Source: Alkalimonas cellulosilytica
GTDB lineage: Bacteria > Pseudomonadota > Gammaproteobacteria > Enterobacterales > Alteromonadaceae
Direction: 5' to 3'
Assembly: GCF_036325985.1 (NCBI RefSeq)
Contig: NZ_JAUHLI010000004.1
Span: forward strand, 62,001-126,000
Length of the DNA: 64,000 bases
This document shows, piece after piece, positions 31,276-40,346 of this stretch. A program made the position numbers and the translations under genes. Every line of letters starts with the position of its first letter. Position 1 is the first letter of the stretch. A model generated the notes under the pieces. That model ran no database searches, was not told where the DNA came from, and saw only the letters and a program-made list of their open reading frames with translations.

Positions 31276-33051
31276 ATGACTGCATTTGACAAACTCACGG
31301 CGTTATTGGCTGGCAACGATACCCGGCAAGTTCTGGAGCAGTGCATAGATGCTGTGGTTAGTATTGATGCCAATAACCACGTCACCTTTTTTAATGCGGC
31401 CGCCGAAAAGCTGTGGGGCTATCAGGCCAGTGAGGTGCTGGGCAAAAATGTACGGATGCTGGTGCCGCAAGAGCACCAGGCAGAGCATGATAATTATGTA
31501 GGTCGGCACCGCAGCTCCGGGCAGAACCGCATTGTGGGTACCAGTCGCGAGGTATTGTTAACCCGTAAAGATGGCATGAAGATTTGGGTGAATCTGGCGC
31601 TGTCGCAGGTGAAGCAGGGCAGTAAGCTTGGTTATACCGCTTTTGTGCGTGATATCAGCAAAGAGCGTGAAGCGCGTGAACTGATGGATCAAACCCTGGC
31701 GCAGGCGCTGGATGCGGTGGTGGTGATTGATGAGCACAACAAGGTAACTTTCTTCAATGGTGCAGCTGAGAAATTGTGGGGTTATACGGCTGCTCAGGTG
31801 ATTGGCCAGAATGTCAAAATGCTGGTGCCAAAAGTGATTCAAGCGGCTCATGATGGTTATGTTGATGCCAATCGCACCACGGGAAAAGACAAAATTGTCG
31901 GCACCAGCCGGGAAGTCTCGATTGAGCGGGCGGATGGTAAAAAGCGCTGGGGCAACTTGTCGCTGTCTAAAGTGAACTTGCAAGGCAAAATTGTTTACAC
32001 CGCTTTTGTCAAAGATGTGACCCAGGAGGTTGAGCAGCGCGAACGGATGCGTTTGTTGTCGCTGGTTGCTGATGAAACCGACAACTCGATTATTATCACC
32101 GATGCCTCTGGCCTGATTATTTATGTCAATCAGGGGTTTGAAAAAATGACCGGCTATCCGCTGGATAGCGTCAAAGGCAAAAAACCGGGGAGCTTTTTGC
32201 AAGGCAAGCATACCAGTGCCAGTACCGTGCAACTGATTCGTGAACGATTAAAAGCCCGCCAGCCATTTTTTGATGAAATCCTGAACTACGATGCCAGGGG
32301 AAACCCTTACTGGATTTCGCTGGCGATCAATCCGGTGTTTGATGATAAGGGGCAGCTGATTAATTATATCTCCATTCAGGCGAATATCACGCAAGTCAAA
32401 GAGCAGTCACTCGAAGCAGAAAAACGTTTTGAAGCCATTGGGCGCAACAATGGGGTCGGTGAATGGGGGCTGGATGGCAAGCTGCTATCGGCCAATGAAT
32501 ACATTGTGCAGCATTTGGGGCACAGCTCTGAAGCGGAGCTCTTGGCCAAAGCGCGAGATTTGCATCAGGTGGTGGGTGAAGACAAGTTTCAAAAACTTGA
32601 GCAAGGCGAGCAAATCATTGGTGAGTACGAGATTTTTAACAAGCAGGAACAGTCGGTGTACTTTCACGGTACCGTCTGTCCGATCTTAGACTCCGAGGGC
32701 AACATCCGTATGTATGTCAGCTACGGCAGTGATGTCAGCGCCAAGTACGAAGCGGCACGGGTTACGGACCGGGAAATGGCTAAAGTGATGGAGTCCAGTC
32801 AGCAGGTTGCCAGCATTATTACCACCATCAATTCGATTGCCGCACAAACCAACTTATTGGCTTTAAATGCCGCCATTGAAGCAGCCAGAGCTGGCGAAGC
32901 GGGCCGTGGCTTTGCGGTGGTGGCCGATGAGGTGCGTACCTTAGCGGGCCAGTCGGCTAAGTCCTCGCAAGAAATTGACCGGCTGGTTATGGAGACCAGT
33001 GAGCGGGTTCAGCAGCTAGCGGATTCACTGAAGCGGCTTAGTGAAAGTTAA
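31276..33051 (+). CDS. Soluble chemoreceptor with four PAS domains
   Basis: 591 residues without membrane segments or HAMP. PAS1 (about 15-125) and PAS2 (about 140-245) are close copies of each other: both have V-T-F-F-N-x-A-A-E-K-L-W-G-Y and N-V-x-M-L-V-P. PAS3 (about 260-375) and PAS4 (about 385-500) are more distant. The C-terminal ~90 residues contain the MCP tip with A-A-Q-T-N-L-L-A-L-N-A-A-I-E-A-A-R, but the signalling helix bundle is unusually short. It resembles BdlA/Aer-like cytoplasmic redox or dispersal sensors. ATG 31276 has AAGGA at good spacing; the ATG at 31267 directly abuts it. Confidence 0.82.
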   Translation: MTAFDKLTALLAGNDTRQVLEQCIDAVVSIDANNHVTFFNAAAEKLWGYQASEVLGKNVRMLVPQEHQAEHDNYVGRHRSSGQNRIVGTSREVLLTRKDGMKIWVNLALSQVKQGSKLGYTAFVRDISKEREARELMDQTLAQALDAVVVIDEHNKVTFFNGAAEKLWGYTAAQVIGQNVKMLVPKVIQAAHDGYVDANRTTGKDKIVGTSREVSIERADGKKRWGNLSLSKVNLQGKIVYTAFVKDVTQEVEQRERMRLLSLVADETDNSIIITDASGLIIYVNQGFEKMTGYPLDSVKGKKPGSFLQGKHTSASTVQLIRERLKARQPFFDEILNYDARGNPYWISLAINPVFDDKGQLINYISIQANITQVKEQSLEAEKRFEAIGRNNGVGEWGLDGKLLSANEYIVQHLGHSSEAELLAKARDLHQVVGEDKFQKLEQGEQIIGEYEIFNKQEQSVYFHGTVCPILDSEGNIRMYVSYGSDVSAKYEAARVTDREMAKVMESSQQVASIITTINSIAAQTNLLALNAAIEAARAGEAGRGFAVVADEVRTLAGQSAKSSQEIDRLVMETSERVQQLADSLKRLSES

Positions 33052-33055
33052 GGCG

Positions 33056-33808
33056 TTACGACAGGGTTGAAAGCCGCTTTAAGTTATCGCTGATAACGGC
33101 GGCTGCTATGCCGACATTTAACGACTCTGCATCACCAAAAGCCGGAATGGTAATCTTACGGCTGATGCATTGGCCAACCTGCTGGCTGATGCCGTTGGCT
33201 TCATTGCCAAGCACAATAAAACCGCCGGGCTCGCTCAGGGCCAGCTGATGGACGTTCTCGCCACCCAGATAAGCGCCATACACGGGTAAATGGGTGCGGG
33301 TTAATACCTCGGGCAGGTTAAGGTAATGCAGTTTTACCCGCAAAAACGACCCTTTGGCTGCGGCTATGACTTTGGGATTGTAGCAATCGGCGGTATCGGC
33401 TGAGCAAAGAATCTGCTGAATGCCATACCAGTCGGCAACGCGGATAATGGTGCCCAGGTTACCTGGGTCATTAATGGAGTCCAGTACCAGAGTCCACTGT
33501 CCGGGAGTGGTTTGAAAAGCAGGCCAGGATGGTATCGCCACCACGGCCAGCGCTGCATCATTGCTGTTAAAGGTCCCTACTTTGACCAGATCGTCAGGGC
33601 TGCAAGGCTGTACCAGCTGTGCTGCCTGAATGGCTGTTGGATGCTGCTGCAAAAAACGCTCGGTAGCAAACAAAGCCGGCACCTGCCAGCCGGAAGCCAG
33701 CACTTCGAGAACCGCTTTCTCGCCTTCGACGATAAATTGCTGCTCTGCCTTACGGTATTTTTTCAGCTGCAGGGATTTTATCTGTTTGGCCCATTTGGTA
33801 CTGATCAT
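33056..33808 (-). CDS. TrmH/SpoU-family RNA 2'-O-methyltransferase
   Basis: 250 residues. An N-terminal L30e-like RNA-binding part (about 1-85, K-K-Y-R-K-A-E-Q-Q-F-I-V-E-G-E-K-A-V) precedes the SPOUT knot domain. That domain has motif 1 D-S-I-N-D-P-G-N-L-G-T-I-I-R-V-A-D-W, motif 2 G-G-F-I-V-L-G-N-E-A-N-G-I and motif 3 I-P-x-F-G-x-A-E-S-L-N-V-G-I-A-A-A. It methylates a ribose in rRNA or tRNA; the target base is not predictable. It ends 4 nt from the convergent PAS-MCP gene. Confidence 0.87.
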   Translation of the reverse strand: MISTKWAKQIKSLQLKKYRKAEQQFIVEGEKAVLEVLASGWQVPALFATERFLQQHPTAIQAAQLVQPCSPDDLVKVGTFNSNDAALAVVAIPSWPAFQTTPGQWTLVLDSINDPGNLGTIIRVADWYGIQQILCSADTADCYNPKVIAAAKGSFLRVKLHYLNLPEVLTRTHLPVYGAYLGGENVHQLALSEPGGFIVLGNEANGISQQVGQCISRKITIPAFGDAESLNVGIAAAVISDNLKRLSTLS

Positions 33809-34014
33809 GCGTTTGATTATCGTCGATGAAGAATACCGCTATTTTAACCAGACTTTGCGGTACTGTCTGATTTTATCGCTGATAAATTCGTGGCTACCCC
33901 CTTGCTTGTTGCTGACTTCGTCACCAAATAAGTAGTGAAGGGGAAACATTTCAACGCCAGGATGGTCCATGGAAAGAGTTTGTCACCTTCAACTGATTAT
34001 CAAAGGAGTTGTCT

Positions 34015-34392
34015 ATGCAGATCCAAATCAACAGTGATCGTAATATCCAGGCCGATGAGCGTTTGGCCGAATTTGTTCGTGATACTTTAAAAAACAAGCT
34101 CGAGCGTTTTTCTGATCACATTACCCGGATTGAAGTGCACTTAAGCGATGAAAATAGCCATATCAAACAAGATGGCAATGACAAGCGTTGTTTGCTGGAG
34201 GCGCGGCTGCAAGGCATGGAGCCGATGGCGGTGACTGAGCACGCTGCTGTGGTTGGCCAGGCAGTAACCGGTGCTGCTGACAAGCTGCAGCGCAAGTTAA
34301 GTTCGGTGATTGGTAAGCTGCGCGATAAGCAAAGTCGCTCGGTCAGCCCTGACTTTTCTGAGCCAGAGGCAGCAGAGCCTGAGCAGGGTTAA
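34015..34392 (+). CDS. hpf: Ribosome hibernation/HPF-YfiA-family protein
   Basis: 125 residues from ATG 34015 (AAAGGAG 7 nt upstream; the TTG at 34009 is rejected). It matches the HPF/YfiA S30AE fold: M-Q-I-Q-I-N-S-D-R-N-I at the start, R-I-E-V-H-L-S-D-E-N in the middle and a helix with A-A-D-K-L-Q-R-K-L. These proteins bind the 30S decoding site in stationary phase. Compared with classic HPF it has a ~20-residue acidic tail (S-P-D-F-S-E-P-E and on). It stands alone rather than with rpoN, so it may be a stress-responsive paralogue. Confidence 0.8.
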   Translation: MQIQINSDRNIQADERLAEFVRDTLKNKLERFSDHITRIEVHLSDENSHIKQDGNDKRCLLEARLQGMEPMAVTEHAAVVGQAVTGAADKLQRKLSSVIGKLRDKQSRSVSPDFSEPEAAEPEQG

Positions 34393-34418
34393 ACCCCAGT
34401 AAGACCTTCAGACACTGA

Positions 34419-34440
34419 AACGGCGCCATTGGCGCCGTTG
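34419..34440 (+). terminator. Hairpin terminator after hpf
   Basis: AACGGCGCC-ATT-GGCGCCGTT is a 9-bp GC-rich stem followed by GTTGTTGGTT, and lies before the convergent amidohydrolase stop. The U-tract is interrupted. Confidence 0.55.
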
Positions 34441-34444
34441 TTGG

Positions 34445-36097
34445 TTATTCGCGGTGAAACACTTTGTTGCCAGCCAACCAGGTTTGCAGTACTTCCAGTT
34501 GCCACAGTCGCTCTGGCTCCATGGCAAAAGGGTCTTGTTCCAGCACAATAAAGTCTGCCCACATACCAGGTGCGAGCGAGCCTAAACGCTCTTCCTGAAA
34601 GGCACCGTAAGCGGCATCGCGGGTAAAGCTGCGCAGGGCTTCGGTTAAGGTAAGTCGCTGCTCGGGCAGCCAGCCACCGACCGGCTGGTTTTGCTGGTCC
34701 TGCCGGGTGACTGACGCATGCAAACCATGAAAGGGGTTGGCTAGCTCGACCGGGAAATCCGAACCGCCCACAATGGGACTGCCCTGATCGACAAAAGTAC
34801 GCCAGGCATAAGCACCGCGCAGCCGTGCGACGCCCAGTCGATCACCGGCCATATTCATATCTGAGGTGGCATGCACCGCCTGCATGGATGGCAACACATG
34901 CAGAGCTTTAAAGCGCGGAATATCCTGCGGCGACACAATTTGGGCATGCTCCATCCGGTGACGGCCTTGCGCTAATTGCTCCTTGGTCGCTAACTGCTCA
35001 AATCTGTCCAGCACCATGCGGTTGGCTCGATCGCCAATAGCATGCACATTGGCCTGAAAGCCTGCCTCGATGGTGGCTTGCATCTGGGCAGTCAGTCGAT
35101 CCGGCTCGGTCACCAGCAGACCCCTGTGCTCGGCTTGATCGCTGTAATCGGCTAGCAGGGCTGCACCACGACTGCCCAAAGCGCCGTCACCGTATAGTTT
35201 TACCGCCCGGATCAGCAACAGATCCAGTTCATCGTCAATCATGCCCTGATCCAGCCAGTCCTGCAGATCGGAATTACGCGCCGAGAGCATGGCATAAATA
35301 CGCAGCGGCAAAGCGTTTTCTGTGCGCAGCCGCTGGTACAGCCGAGCCAGACCGCTATCAATGCCGGCATCATGCACACTGGTAATACCCAGCGATAACA
35401 GCTCGGAAAAAGCCGCCTCCAGTGCCTGAATCACCTCGGTTTCATTCGGCTCTGGCAAAACAGCGCTGATGTACTGGCGGGCATTGTTCAGTAGCACTCC
35501 GGTTGGATTGCCTTGCTCATCACGCAGTATGCGGCCACCAGGTGGATCCAGCGTATCTTTGGTAATGCCGGCCAGTTCCAGCGCCTTGCTGTTGGCCCAA
35601 CCGGCATGGCCATCAATCCGGCTCAGCCAGACCGGCCGGTCCGAGACGGCTTCATCCAGCAAAGCAGTGCTTGGGAACTCGTTGTTGTCCCACAGCACCT
35701 GATTCCAGCCGCGGCCCTGGATCCATTGCTGCTCCGGGTGACGGGCGGCAAATTCAGCTACCCGCTCCACCGCCTCTAGCTCACTCTGGGTACCGCGCAG
35801 TTCTACCTGCATCAGGTTCTGGCCCAGCCCCAGAATATGGCCGTGGCCGTCGATGAGGCCCGGCAGAATGGCTTTGCCCTCGCCATCCTGCCAGTTGGCA
35901 TCTGGGAAATCATATTTAATAGCATCACCGCGGGCCAGTACTTTGCCGCTGTCGGTATCGATAATCAGTTGCTGAAACTGCACCAACTGGCCATCGGCCG
36001 CAAAGCCATAACCCCTGATATTGGTCCAGCCCAGTTGCTGGGCAAAGGCGCTGCTGCTAAGCAACAGGGCTGTAGTAAGTGCTAGTATGGATCGCAT
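34445..36097 (-). CDS. Exported amidohydrolase, YtcJ/amidohydrolase-3 type
   Basis: 550 residues with a signal peptide (about 1-19, ending S-A-F-A). The zinc-binding G-L-I-D-G-H-G-H motif is near 80, and further metal ligands are expected in the N-V-H-A-I-G-D-R-A-N and M-E-H-A-Q-I segments. A C-terminal G-S-D-F-P-V and P-G-M-W-A-D-F-I-V-L complete the metal-dependent hydrolase barrel. The family hydrolyses amides or cyclic amides; the substrate is unknown. It is followed by the C15-like gene on the same strand, both encoding exported hydrolases. Confidence 0.82.
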   Translation of the reverse strand: MRSILALTTALLLSSSAFAQQLGWTNIRGYGFAADGQLVQFQQLIIDTDSGKVLARGDAIKYDFPDANWQDGEGKAILPGLIDGHGHILGLGQNLMQVELRGTQSELEAVERVAEFAARHPEQQWIQGRGWNQVLWDNNEFPSTALLDEAVSDRPVWLSRIDGHAGWANSKALELAGITKDTLDPPGGRILRDEQGNPTGVLLNNARQYISAVLPEPNETEVIQALEAAFSELLSLGITSVHDAGIDSGLARLYQRLRTENALPLRIYAMLSARNSDLQDWLDQGMIDDELDLLLIRAVKLYGDGALGSRGAALLADYSDQAEHRGLLVTEPDRLTAQMQATIEAGFQANVHAIGDRANRMVLDRFEQLATKEQLAQGRHRMEHAQIVSPQDIPRFKALHVLPSMQAVHATSDMNMAGDRLGVARLRGAYAWRTFVDQGSPIVGGSDFPVELANPFHGLHASVTRQDQQNQPVGGWLPEQRLTLTEALRSFTRDAAYGAFQEERLGSLAPGMWADFIVLEQDPFAMEPERLWQLEVLQTWLAGNKVFHRE

Positions 36098-36178
36098 GGT
36101 CTGTTCCTGAGGTTGTTGTTTTTTATTATTGTTTTGTGATTGAGGCGGATTAGTCTGCCTGCTTCACTATAGCAGCCG

Positions 36179-37363
36179 TTATTTGTGGTTGTCAGCCTCT
36201 GCGGTCTGTAGCTGGCTGGCTGCGGCCAGCCGAATCATCTGCTTGATTTGCTGCACAATGGCGGCGGTGGTTTCGGGTTCAAAAGCAGCGATTCGTGGCG
36301 TATGAATATGGCCCACTGGCAACTCCGGGTGATAGCGGTCACGCAGCAACAGGCTGCGATAAGAAATCTCATTCGACAGATAGCCACCACCGCCGCCTTG
36401 CACTGCGGTTTGGTCTGCCAGCTCGGCCAGGGACTGGGCGGCAAACTCGCCGCGTTCTAGCGTGGTGACGCTGCGATTGTCATTGATTTGAAAACGACCT
36501 TCTGCCTGCAGCATGGCGCTGTAGGGCAGGCTGTAGGCCATAAACTCCGGCCCTGGTAGCGGCTCTCCATCCAGCAGTGGCAACACCGGGTTGCTGGCAC
36601 TGCCGCCGGTGCGGACATTCAGGTTATCCGGTGCTTCGGCGCTGCGTCGACGGCCCGGGAAGTGCTCCAGATCAAAGTGCTCGCGGCCCATGCTGACTGT
36701 CAGCAGTAGATCGATGCTTTGCTCCTGCAGCAGTGGGCTCAGTAACTGTTCAATCATGCCTTGATCAAAATCGGCAAAACGCACTGGTATCATGGCGCTT
36801 TGTACTTCGACTTGCTTGCCATCTTGCTGAAACACCCAGCCATCCAGCATCAGGGCCGTGACGCCGGACGGGTTGGACTGGTTTAGGTTGCGGTCCAGCA
36901 AAAAAGGGTCGAAGCCGGTCAGCAAGATGCGTACATCGCTGTCTTTCGCAAAGCGCATGGTCAGTTGGCCACGGCTACTTAATTCCAAGGCTTCAAGCAG
37001 TAGCGGCAAGTGGGTACAGGCTTGTTGTTGCTGGCACCATTGGCGAAGGGTTTGCGTCATCATTAGCCGGGCCCAGTACAGCGCCCGGTCATCGTAGTTG
37101 GGATTGGTTCTGGCCTGATAAGTTGCTTGCTGCCACAGTTGCTCGCCATGCTGGCGCAAGCGGGGCGCCAGATCCCGGCTGGTCTCGGTGTACTGCAGTT
37201 CCAGTCGCAGGTTTTTGACCAAAGGCTCGAAGCGACTGAGCACCTGCGGCATGGCCTGCCAGGCGGCTTCCAGGCGCTGTTCTTCGACTGTGACAGAGAG
37301 TGCGGCATGGGCCTTGGCGGCTAGCAGAAAACAACAGCAAGTAAGGGCGAGCATAGTTCGCAT
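36179..37363 (-). CDS. Exported peptidase-C15-like protein with Cys-to-Ser change
   Basis: 394 residues from ATG 37363 (GGGAG 7 nt upstream). Signal peptide about 1-20. An unassigned helical region (about 21-140) precedes a pyroglutamyl-peptidase-I-like domain (about 144-365): I-L-L-T-G-F-D-P-F (147-154), N-P-S-G, D-L-L-L-T-V-S-M-G-R-E (Glu228 or Glu233) and G-H-I-H-T-P (His354). In C15 enzymes the nucleophile lies in a Y-L-C-N type motif. Here it reads G-Y-L-S-N-E-I-S-Y-R, so Ser330 replaces Cys. It may be a pseudo-enzyme, a serine variant or a binding protein. C15 enzymes are normally cytoplasmic and ~210 residues, so the export signal and extension are also unusual. Confidence 0.65.
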   Translation of the reverse strand: MRTMLALTCCCFLLAAKAHAALSVTVEEQRLEAAWQAMPQVLSRFEPLVKNLRLELQYTETSRDLAPRLRQHGEQLWQQATYQARTNPNYDDRALYWARLMMTQTLRQWCQQQQACTHLPLLLEALELSSRGQLTMRFAKDSDVRILLTGFDPFLLDRNLNQSNPSGVTALMLDGWVFQQDGKQVEVQSAMIPVRFADFDQGMIEQLLSPLLQEQSIDLLLTVSMGREHFDLEHFPGRRRSAEAPDNLNVRTGGSASNPVLPLLDGEPLPGPEFMAYSLPYSAMLQAEGRFQINDNRSVTTLERGEFAAQSLAELADQTAVQGGGGGYLSNEISYRSLLLRDRYHPELPVGHIHTPRIAAFEPETTAAIVQQIKQMIRLAAASQLQTAEADNHK

Positions 37364-37458
37364 GATGTGCTCCCGGTTAAAACAGATCACTCACTGTAGC
37401 ATGGAATCATGCTGCCGGCAGCAGGGCTGCTGATCAGCCCGCCCTGACGGAGCCAGTG

Positions 37459-38835
37459 TCAGGCCAGGCCACCGCGACAAAGCTTGGCTGGATCCAGCAA
37501 AGCTTTGAGTTCTTTTTCCGTTAAATTGGTTTCTTCCAGCGCAACGTCCAGCACAGGCCGCTTTTGCTGATAGGCTTTTTTGGCGATTTCGGCGGCTTTC
37601 ATGTAGCCAATCACCGGGTTTAAGGCGGTCACCAGCATAGGGTTACGATGCAGTGCCTGCTGAATATGCACTTCATTGACGGTGAAGCCGGCAATGGCCT
37701 GATCGGCCAGGGCCTGGCAGCCATTGGCCAGCAGTTCAATGCTTTGCAGCAGGTTGTAAGCAATCACCGGCAGCATTACATTCAGTTCAAAATTACCAGA
37801 TTGGCCTGCTACGGTGATGGTGCTGTCGTTGCCAATTACCTGAGCACAGAGCATGGCCACGGCTTCCGGTACCACCGGGTTGACCTTGCCGGGCATAATG
37901 GACGAGCCTGGTTGCAGGGCCGGTAGCTCGATTTCGGCCAAACCAGCCAAAGGACCTGAGTTCATCCAGCGCAAGTCATTGCTGATTTTCAGCAGGGAGA
38001 TCGCCAGTGTTTTTAGCTGGCCTGACAGACTGACGCTGAGATCCTGGCTGCTGATGCCAAAGAAGAAATCATTGGCTGGGCTGAACGGGTAGTTAAGCTC
38101 ACTGCTCAGCTGCTGACAAAAGCTGCTGGCAAAGGCGGGGTGGGCATTGATGCCGGTACCGACCGCTGTGCCGCCTTGCGGCAATTGACGCAGGCTGTGC
38201 AGCAAGTGTTGTAGCTGTTCGCGGTTATGCAGCAGTTGGCTTTGCCAGCCAGCAAGTACCTGCCCAAAAGTAACCGGCATTGCATCCATCAAGTGGGTAC
38301 GACCGGTTTTAACCAGCTGGCCGATGCGCTGCTCTTTCTGTTGCACGATGTTCAGCAAGTGCGCCAACTTGGGTAGCAATTGTTGCTCCAGCGCGAGTAG
38401 GGCACTCAGTTGAATAGCCGTTGGAATCACATCGTTGCTGCTTTGCCCCAGATTGACATCATCGTTTGGACTGACGGGCTCACCGAGCTGTTGGCTGGCC
38501 AGACTGGCCAGCACCTCATTCACATTCATATTGCTGCTGGTGCCAGAGCCGGTTTGAAACACATCAACCGGGTAGTGCGCTAAGTCGGTTTGCTGCAGCT
38601 GGGATTTGGCTGCTGTGATAATGGCATCCGCTTTGGTCGTTGCCAGTAGCCCCAATTGCTGATTGGCCCCGGCAGCTGCCGCTTTGATATGCAGTATGGC
38701 CTGAATAAAACGCACTGGCAGGGTTAAACCGCTTAGCTGAAAATTCTGCACAGCACGCTGAGTTTGTGCCTGATAGAGCGCGTCGGCCGGCACTTCCAGT
38801 TCGCCCATGCTATCGCGTTCGGTACGTGTGGTCAT
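37459..38835 (-). CDS. fumC: Fumarate hydratase, class II (iron-independent)
   Basis: 458 residues, standard length. The fumarase/aspartase signature G-S-S-I-M-P-G-K-V-N-P is at about 313-323, the substrate-binding G-S-G-T-S-S-N-M-N-V-N-E near 96-107, and G-R-T-H-L-M-D-A near 180. It interconverts fumarate and malate without an iron-sulfur cluster. Such isoenzymes are induced when iron is low. It overlaps the preceding small gene by 4 nt, downstream of Fur boxes at 39275-39326, so iron control is very plausible. Confidence 0.9.
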   Translation of the reverse strand: MTTRTERDSMGELEVPADALYQAQTQRAVQNFQLSGLTLPVRFIQAILHIKAAAAGANQQLGLLATTKADAIITAAKSQLQQTDLAHYPVDVFQTGSGTSSNMNVNEVLASLASQQLGEPVSPNDDVNLGQSSNDVIPTAIQLSALLALEQQLLPKLAHLLNIVQQKEQRIGQLVKTGRTHLMDAMPVTFGQVLAGWQSQLLHNREQLQHLLHSLRQLPQGGTAVGTGINAHPAFASSFCQQLSSELNYPFSPANDFFFGISSQDLSVSLSGQLKTLAISLLKISNDLRWMNSGPLAGLAEIELPALQPGSSIMPGKVNPVVPEAVAMLCAQVIGNDSTITVAGQSGNFELNVMLPVIAYNLLQSIELLANGCQALADQAIAGFTVNEVHIQQALHRNPMLVTALNPVIGYMKAAEIAKKAYQQKRPVLDVALEETNLTEKELKALLDPAKLCRGGLA

Positions 38836-39227
38836 TTCAGAGCTCCTTTATTCTCAGTGTTGACAGTTGCATACAAGTATTGGTTCAGACTGCTTCGCAA
38901 CTGACAAATTTTGCGGTAGCTATCCCGCTCGGTTTGATACAGCCGCTGCAACGCCAGCAGAGGCACATATAGCTGGTCGGCAGCCTGTTGTTTGCCGCAG
39001 CTTGCTGGCAGACCGGCTGTCAGTTGTGCTAACAGGAACAGGGTGCGCCGTAGCACCCATTCCTGCAACAGTCGCTGCGAACCAGCGGCCAGTTGACAGG
39101 CCAGCCGGCAGGCTGCACAGGTGAAATCACCAACCTGACAGGGGTTCACTGTTCGCTCTGTTAGTCCATGCTGCAGTTGTTGTTCAAGTCTACACCAGGC
39201 TGCCCACCTTGTCGGAAAATCAGTCAC
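38832..39227 (-). CDS. Small Cys-containing protein, FagA-like by position
   Basis: About 131 residues from a suggested GTG at 39227. The longer reading from 39326 runs back through the Fur boxes and is rejected; no strong ribosome-binding site settles the start. It is mostly helical, with several Cys (N-P-C-Q-V-G-D-F-T-C-A-A-C-R-L-A-C) that could bind metal. Its stop overlaps the fumC start. In Pseudomonas a small Fur-associated gene, fagA, precedes fumC in an iron-repressed operon. The order, overlap and Fur boxes suggest the same role here, but sequence homology to FagA is not established by me. Confidence 0.6.
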   Translation of the reverse strand: MTDFPTRWAAWCRLEQQLQHGLTERTVNPCQVGDFTCAACRLACQLAAGSQRLLQEWVLRRTLFLLAQLTAGLPASCGKQQAADQLYVPLLALQRLYQTERDSYRKICQLRSSLNQYLYATVNTENKGALK

Positions 39228-39274
39228 TACTTTTTTCAAACCGCTTACACAAAAGTTACATATTAAGGTATTGC

Positions 39275-39326
39275 AAATGAGAATGATTTGCAATAGGATC
39301 TGGTTGCAAATGATAATTAATACCAT
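39275..39326. promoter_or_regulatory. Divergent promoter with two Fur boxes
   Basis: AAATGAGAATGATTTGCAA (39275-39293) and AAATGATAATTAATACCAT (39308-39326) resemble Fur boxes. They lie between the fagA-like/fumC genes (minus) and the EF-hand/receptor genes (plus), so one regulator could switch both units. Confidence 0.7.
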
Positions 39327-39371
39327 TCATTGGGTTTAGTTACATCACCCGGTTCAAAAAAGGAAACCATC

Positions 39372-40304
39372 ATGAATACCAAAACTCGCACTTTGCTGGC
39401 CTTTTTGGCCACCAGCGCTTTCTATCTGCAATCTGCGGCGGCCTCTGTGCTGCCGTTTAGCAGCGTGGAGGAGCCGCTGGCTGATCAACGCTATCGCTTT
39501 ATTGACCGTTTTGCCGCCGACGAGCAAAACCAGGTCAGTCGCCAGGATTTCTTAAGCGCCTGGCAGCAGCGCTTTGATGCGCTGGCAAGCTTTGCCGATG
39601 GCAAAATCAGCGAAGAGGTGTTTGTTGCCTTTGAAATGACGGAGCTGGAACAACAGCTGCTGAATGCCCGTGAGGCGCATATCCGGCAAACACTGAACCG
39701 CTTTAATGCGCTTGATCGGGATAAAGATGGCACCATCAGTTGGGAAGAATATCAGGCCTCCGGCCAGCGTATTTTTAATCGCTTCGACACCATGGAAGCG
39801 GGTGTTGTGTCTGTGGGCGATCCTGAACCAGCACCACGTCAGCGCGCTAGCAACAACAACCAGACCGATACCGAGCGTCGCCGGGTCCGTTCTTTATTAG
39901 CCATGCCAACTACCCACAATAATCAGGGGTTTCTCACCATGTTTGCTGGTAATGAGCAACAACAGGTGACTCTGGCGCAGTTTGAACAGCAGCGTCGCAG
40001 TATTTTTGACCGAACTGACGTGAATGGCGATGGACTGGTCAGTCGTGGCGAATATCTGGATGAGTTTATGGCTCGGGTTGGGCAGCGGGAGCAGGATGTG
40101 CGCCAGGCGCATCGGCAGCTGGCACAGCAAGTGTTTCGTCAGATGGATAAGGAGCAGCGGGGCTGGCTTAGCAAAAAAGACTTTGTTGCCTATGGCCTTG
40201 CGGTATTTCAGCTTTGGGACACCACCAATGAACAACAGATCAGCGAAGCTCAGCCATTGCCAGAGCAGGAACCCCAGCTGCAGTTGGTAGCTCACCAGCG
40301 CTGA
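39372..40304 (+). CDS. Periplasmic EF-hand protein
   Basis: 310 residues from ATG 39372 (AAAGGAA upstream). Signal peptide about 1-24. There are two good EF-hand loops: D-R-D-K-D-G-T-I-S-W-E-E (115-126) and D-V-N-G-D-G-L-V-S-R-G-E (216-227). Two degenerate ones occur near 50-60 and 255-265. The rest is helical and Gln-rich. It ends 42 nt before the TonB receptor gene, so they form an operon behind Fur boxes. A Ca2+-binding partner of a haem/haemoglobin-type receptor is unusual; it may be a periplasmic or surface accessory. No named family recognised. Confidence 0.72.
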   Translation: MNTKTRTLLAFLATSAFYLQSAAASVLPFSSVEEPLADQRYRFIDRFAADEQNQVSRQDFLSAWQQRFDALASFADGKISEEVFVAFEMTELEQQLLNAREAHIRQTLNRFNALDRDKDGTISWEEYQASGQRIFNRFDTMEAGVVSVGDPEPAPRQRASNNNQTDTERRRVRSLLAMPTTHNNQGFLTMFAGNEQQQVTLAQFEQQRRSIFDRTDVNGDGLVSRGEYLDEFMARVGQREQDVRQAHRQLAQQVFRQMDKEQRGWLSKKDFVAYGLAVFQLWDTTNEQQISEAQPLPEQEPQLQLVAHQR

Positions 40305-40346
40305 TCATGGCTTACACCCACTATTTTACAAGTTAAGGAGTACAGT

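Noticed and set aside
39228..39326. N-terminal extension of the FagA-like gene up to 39326
   Set aside because: This stretch contains the Fur boxes and reads as an Ile/Leu/Cys string from AT-rich operator DNA.
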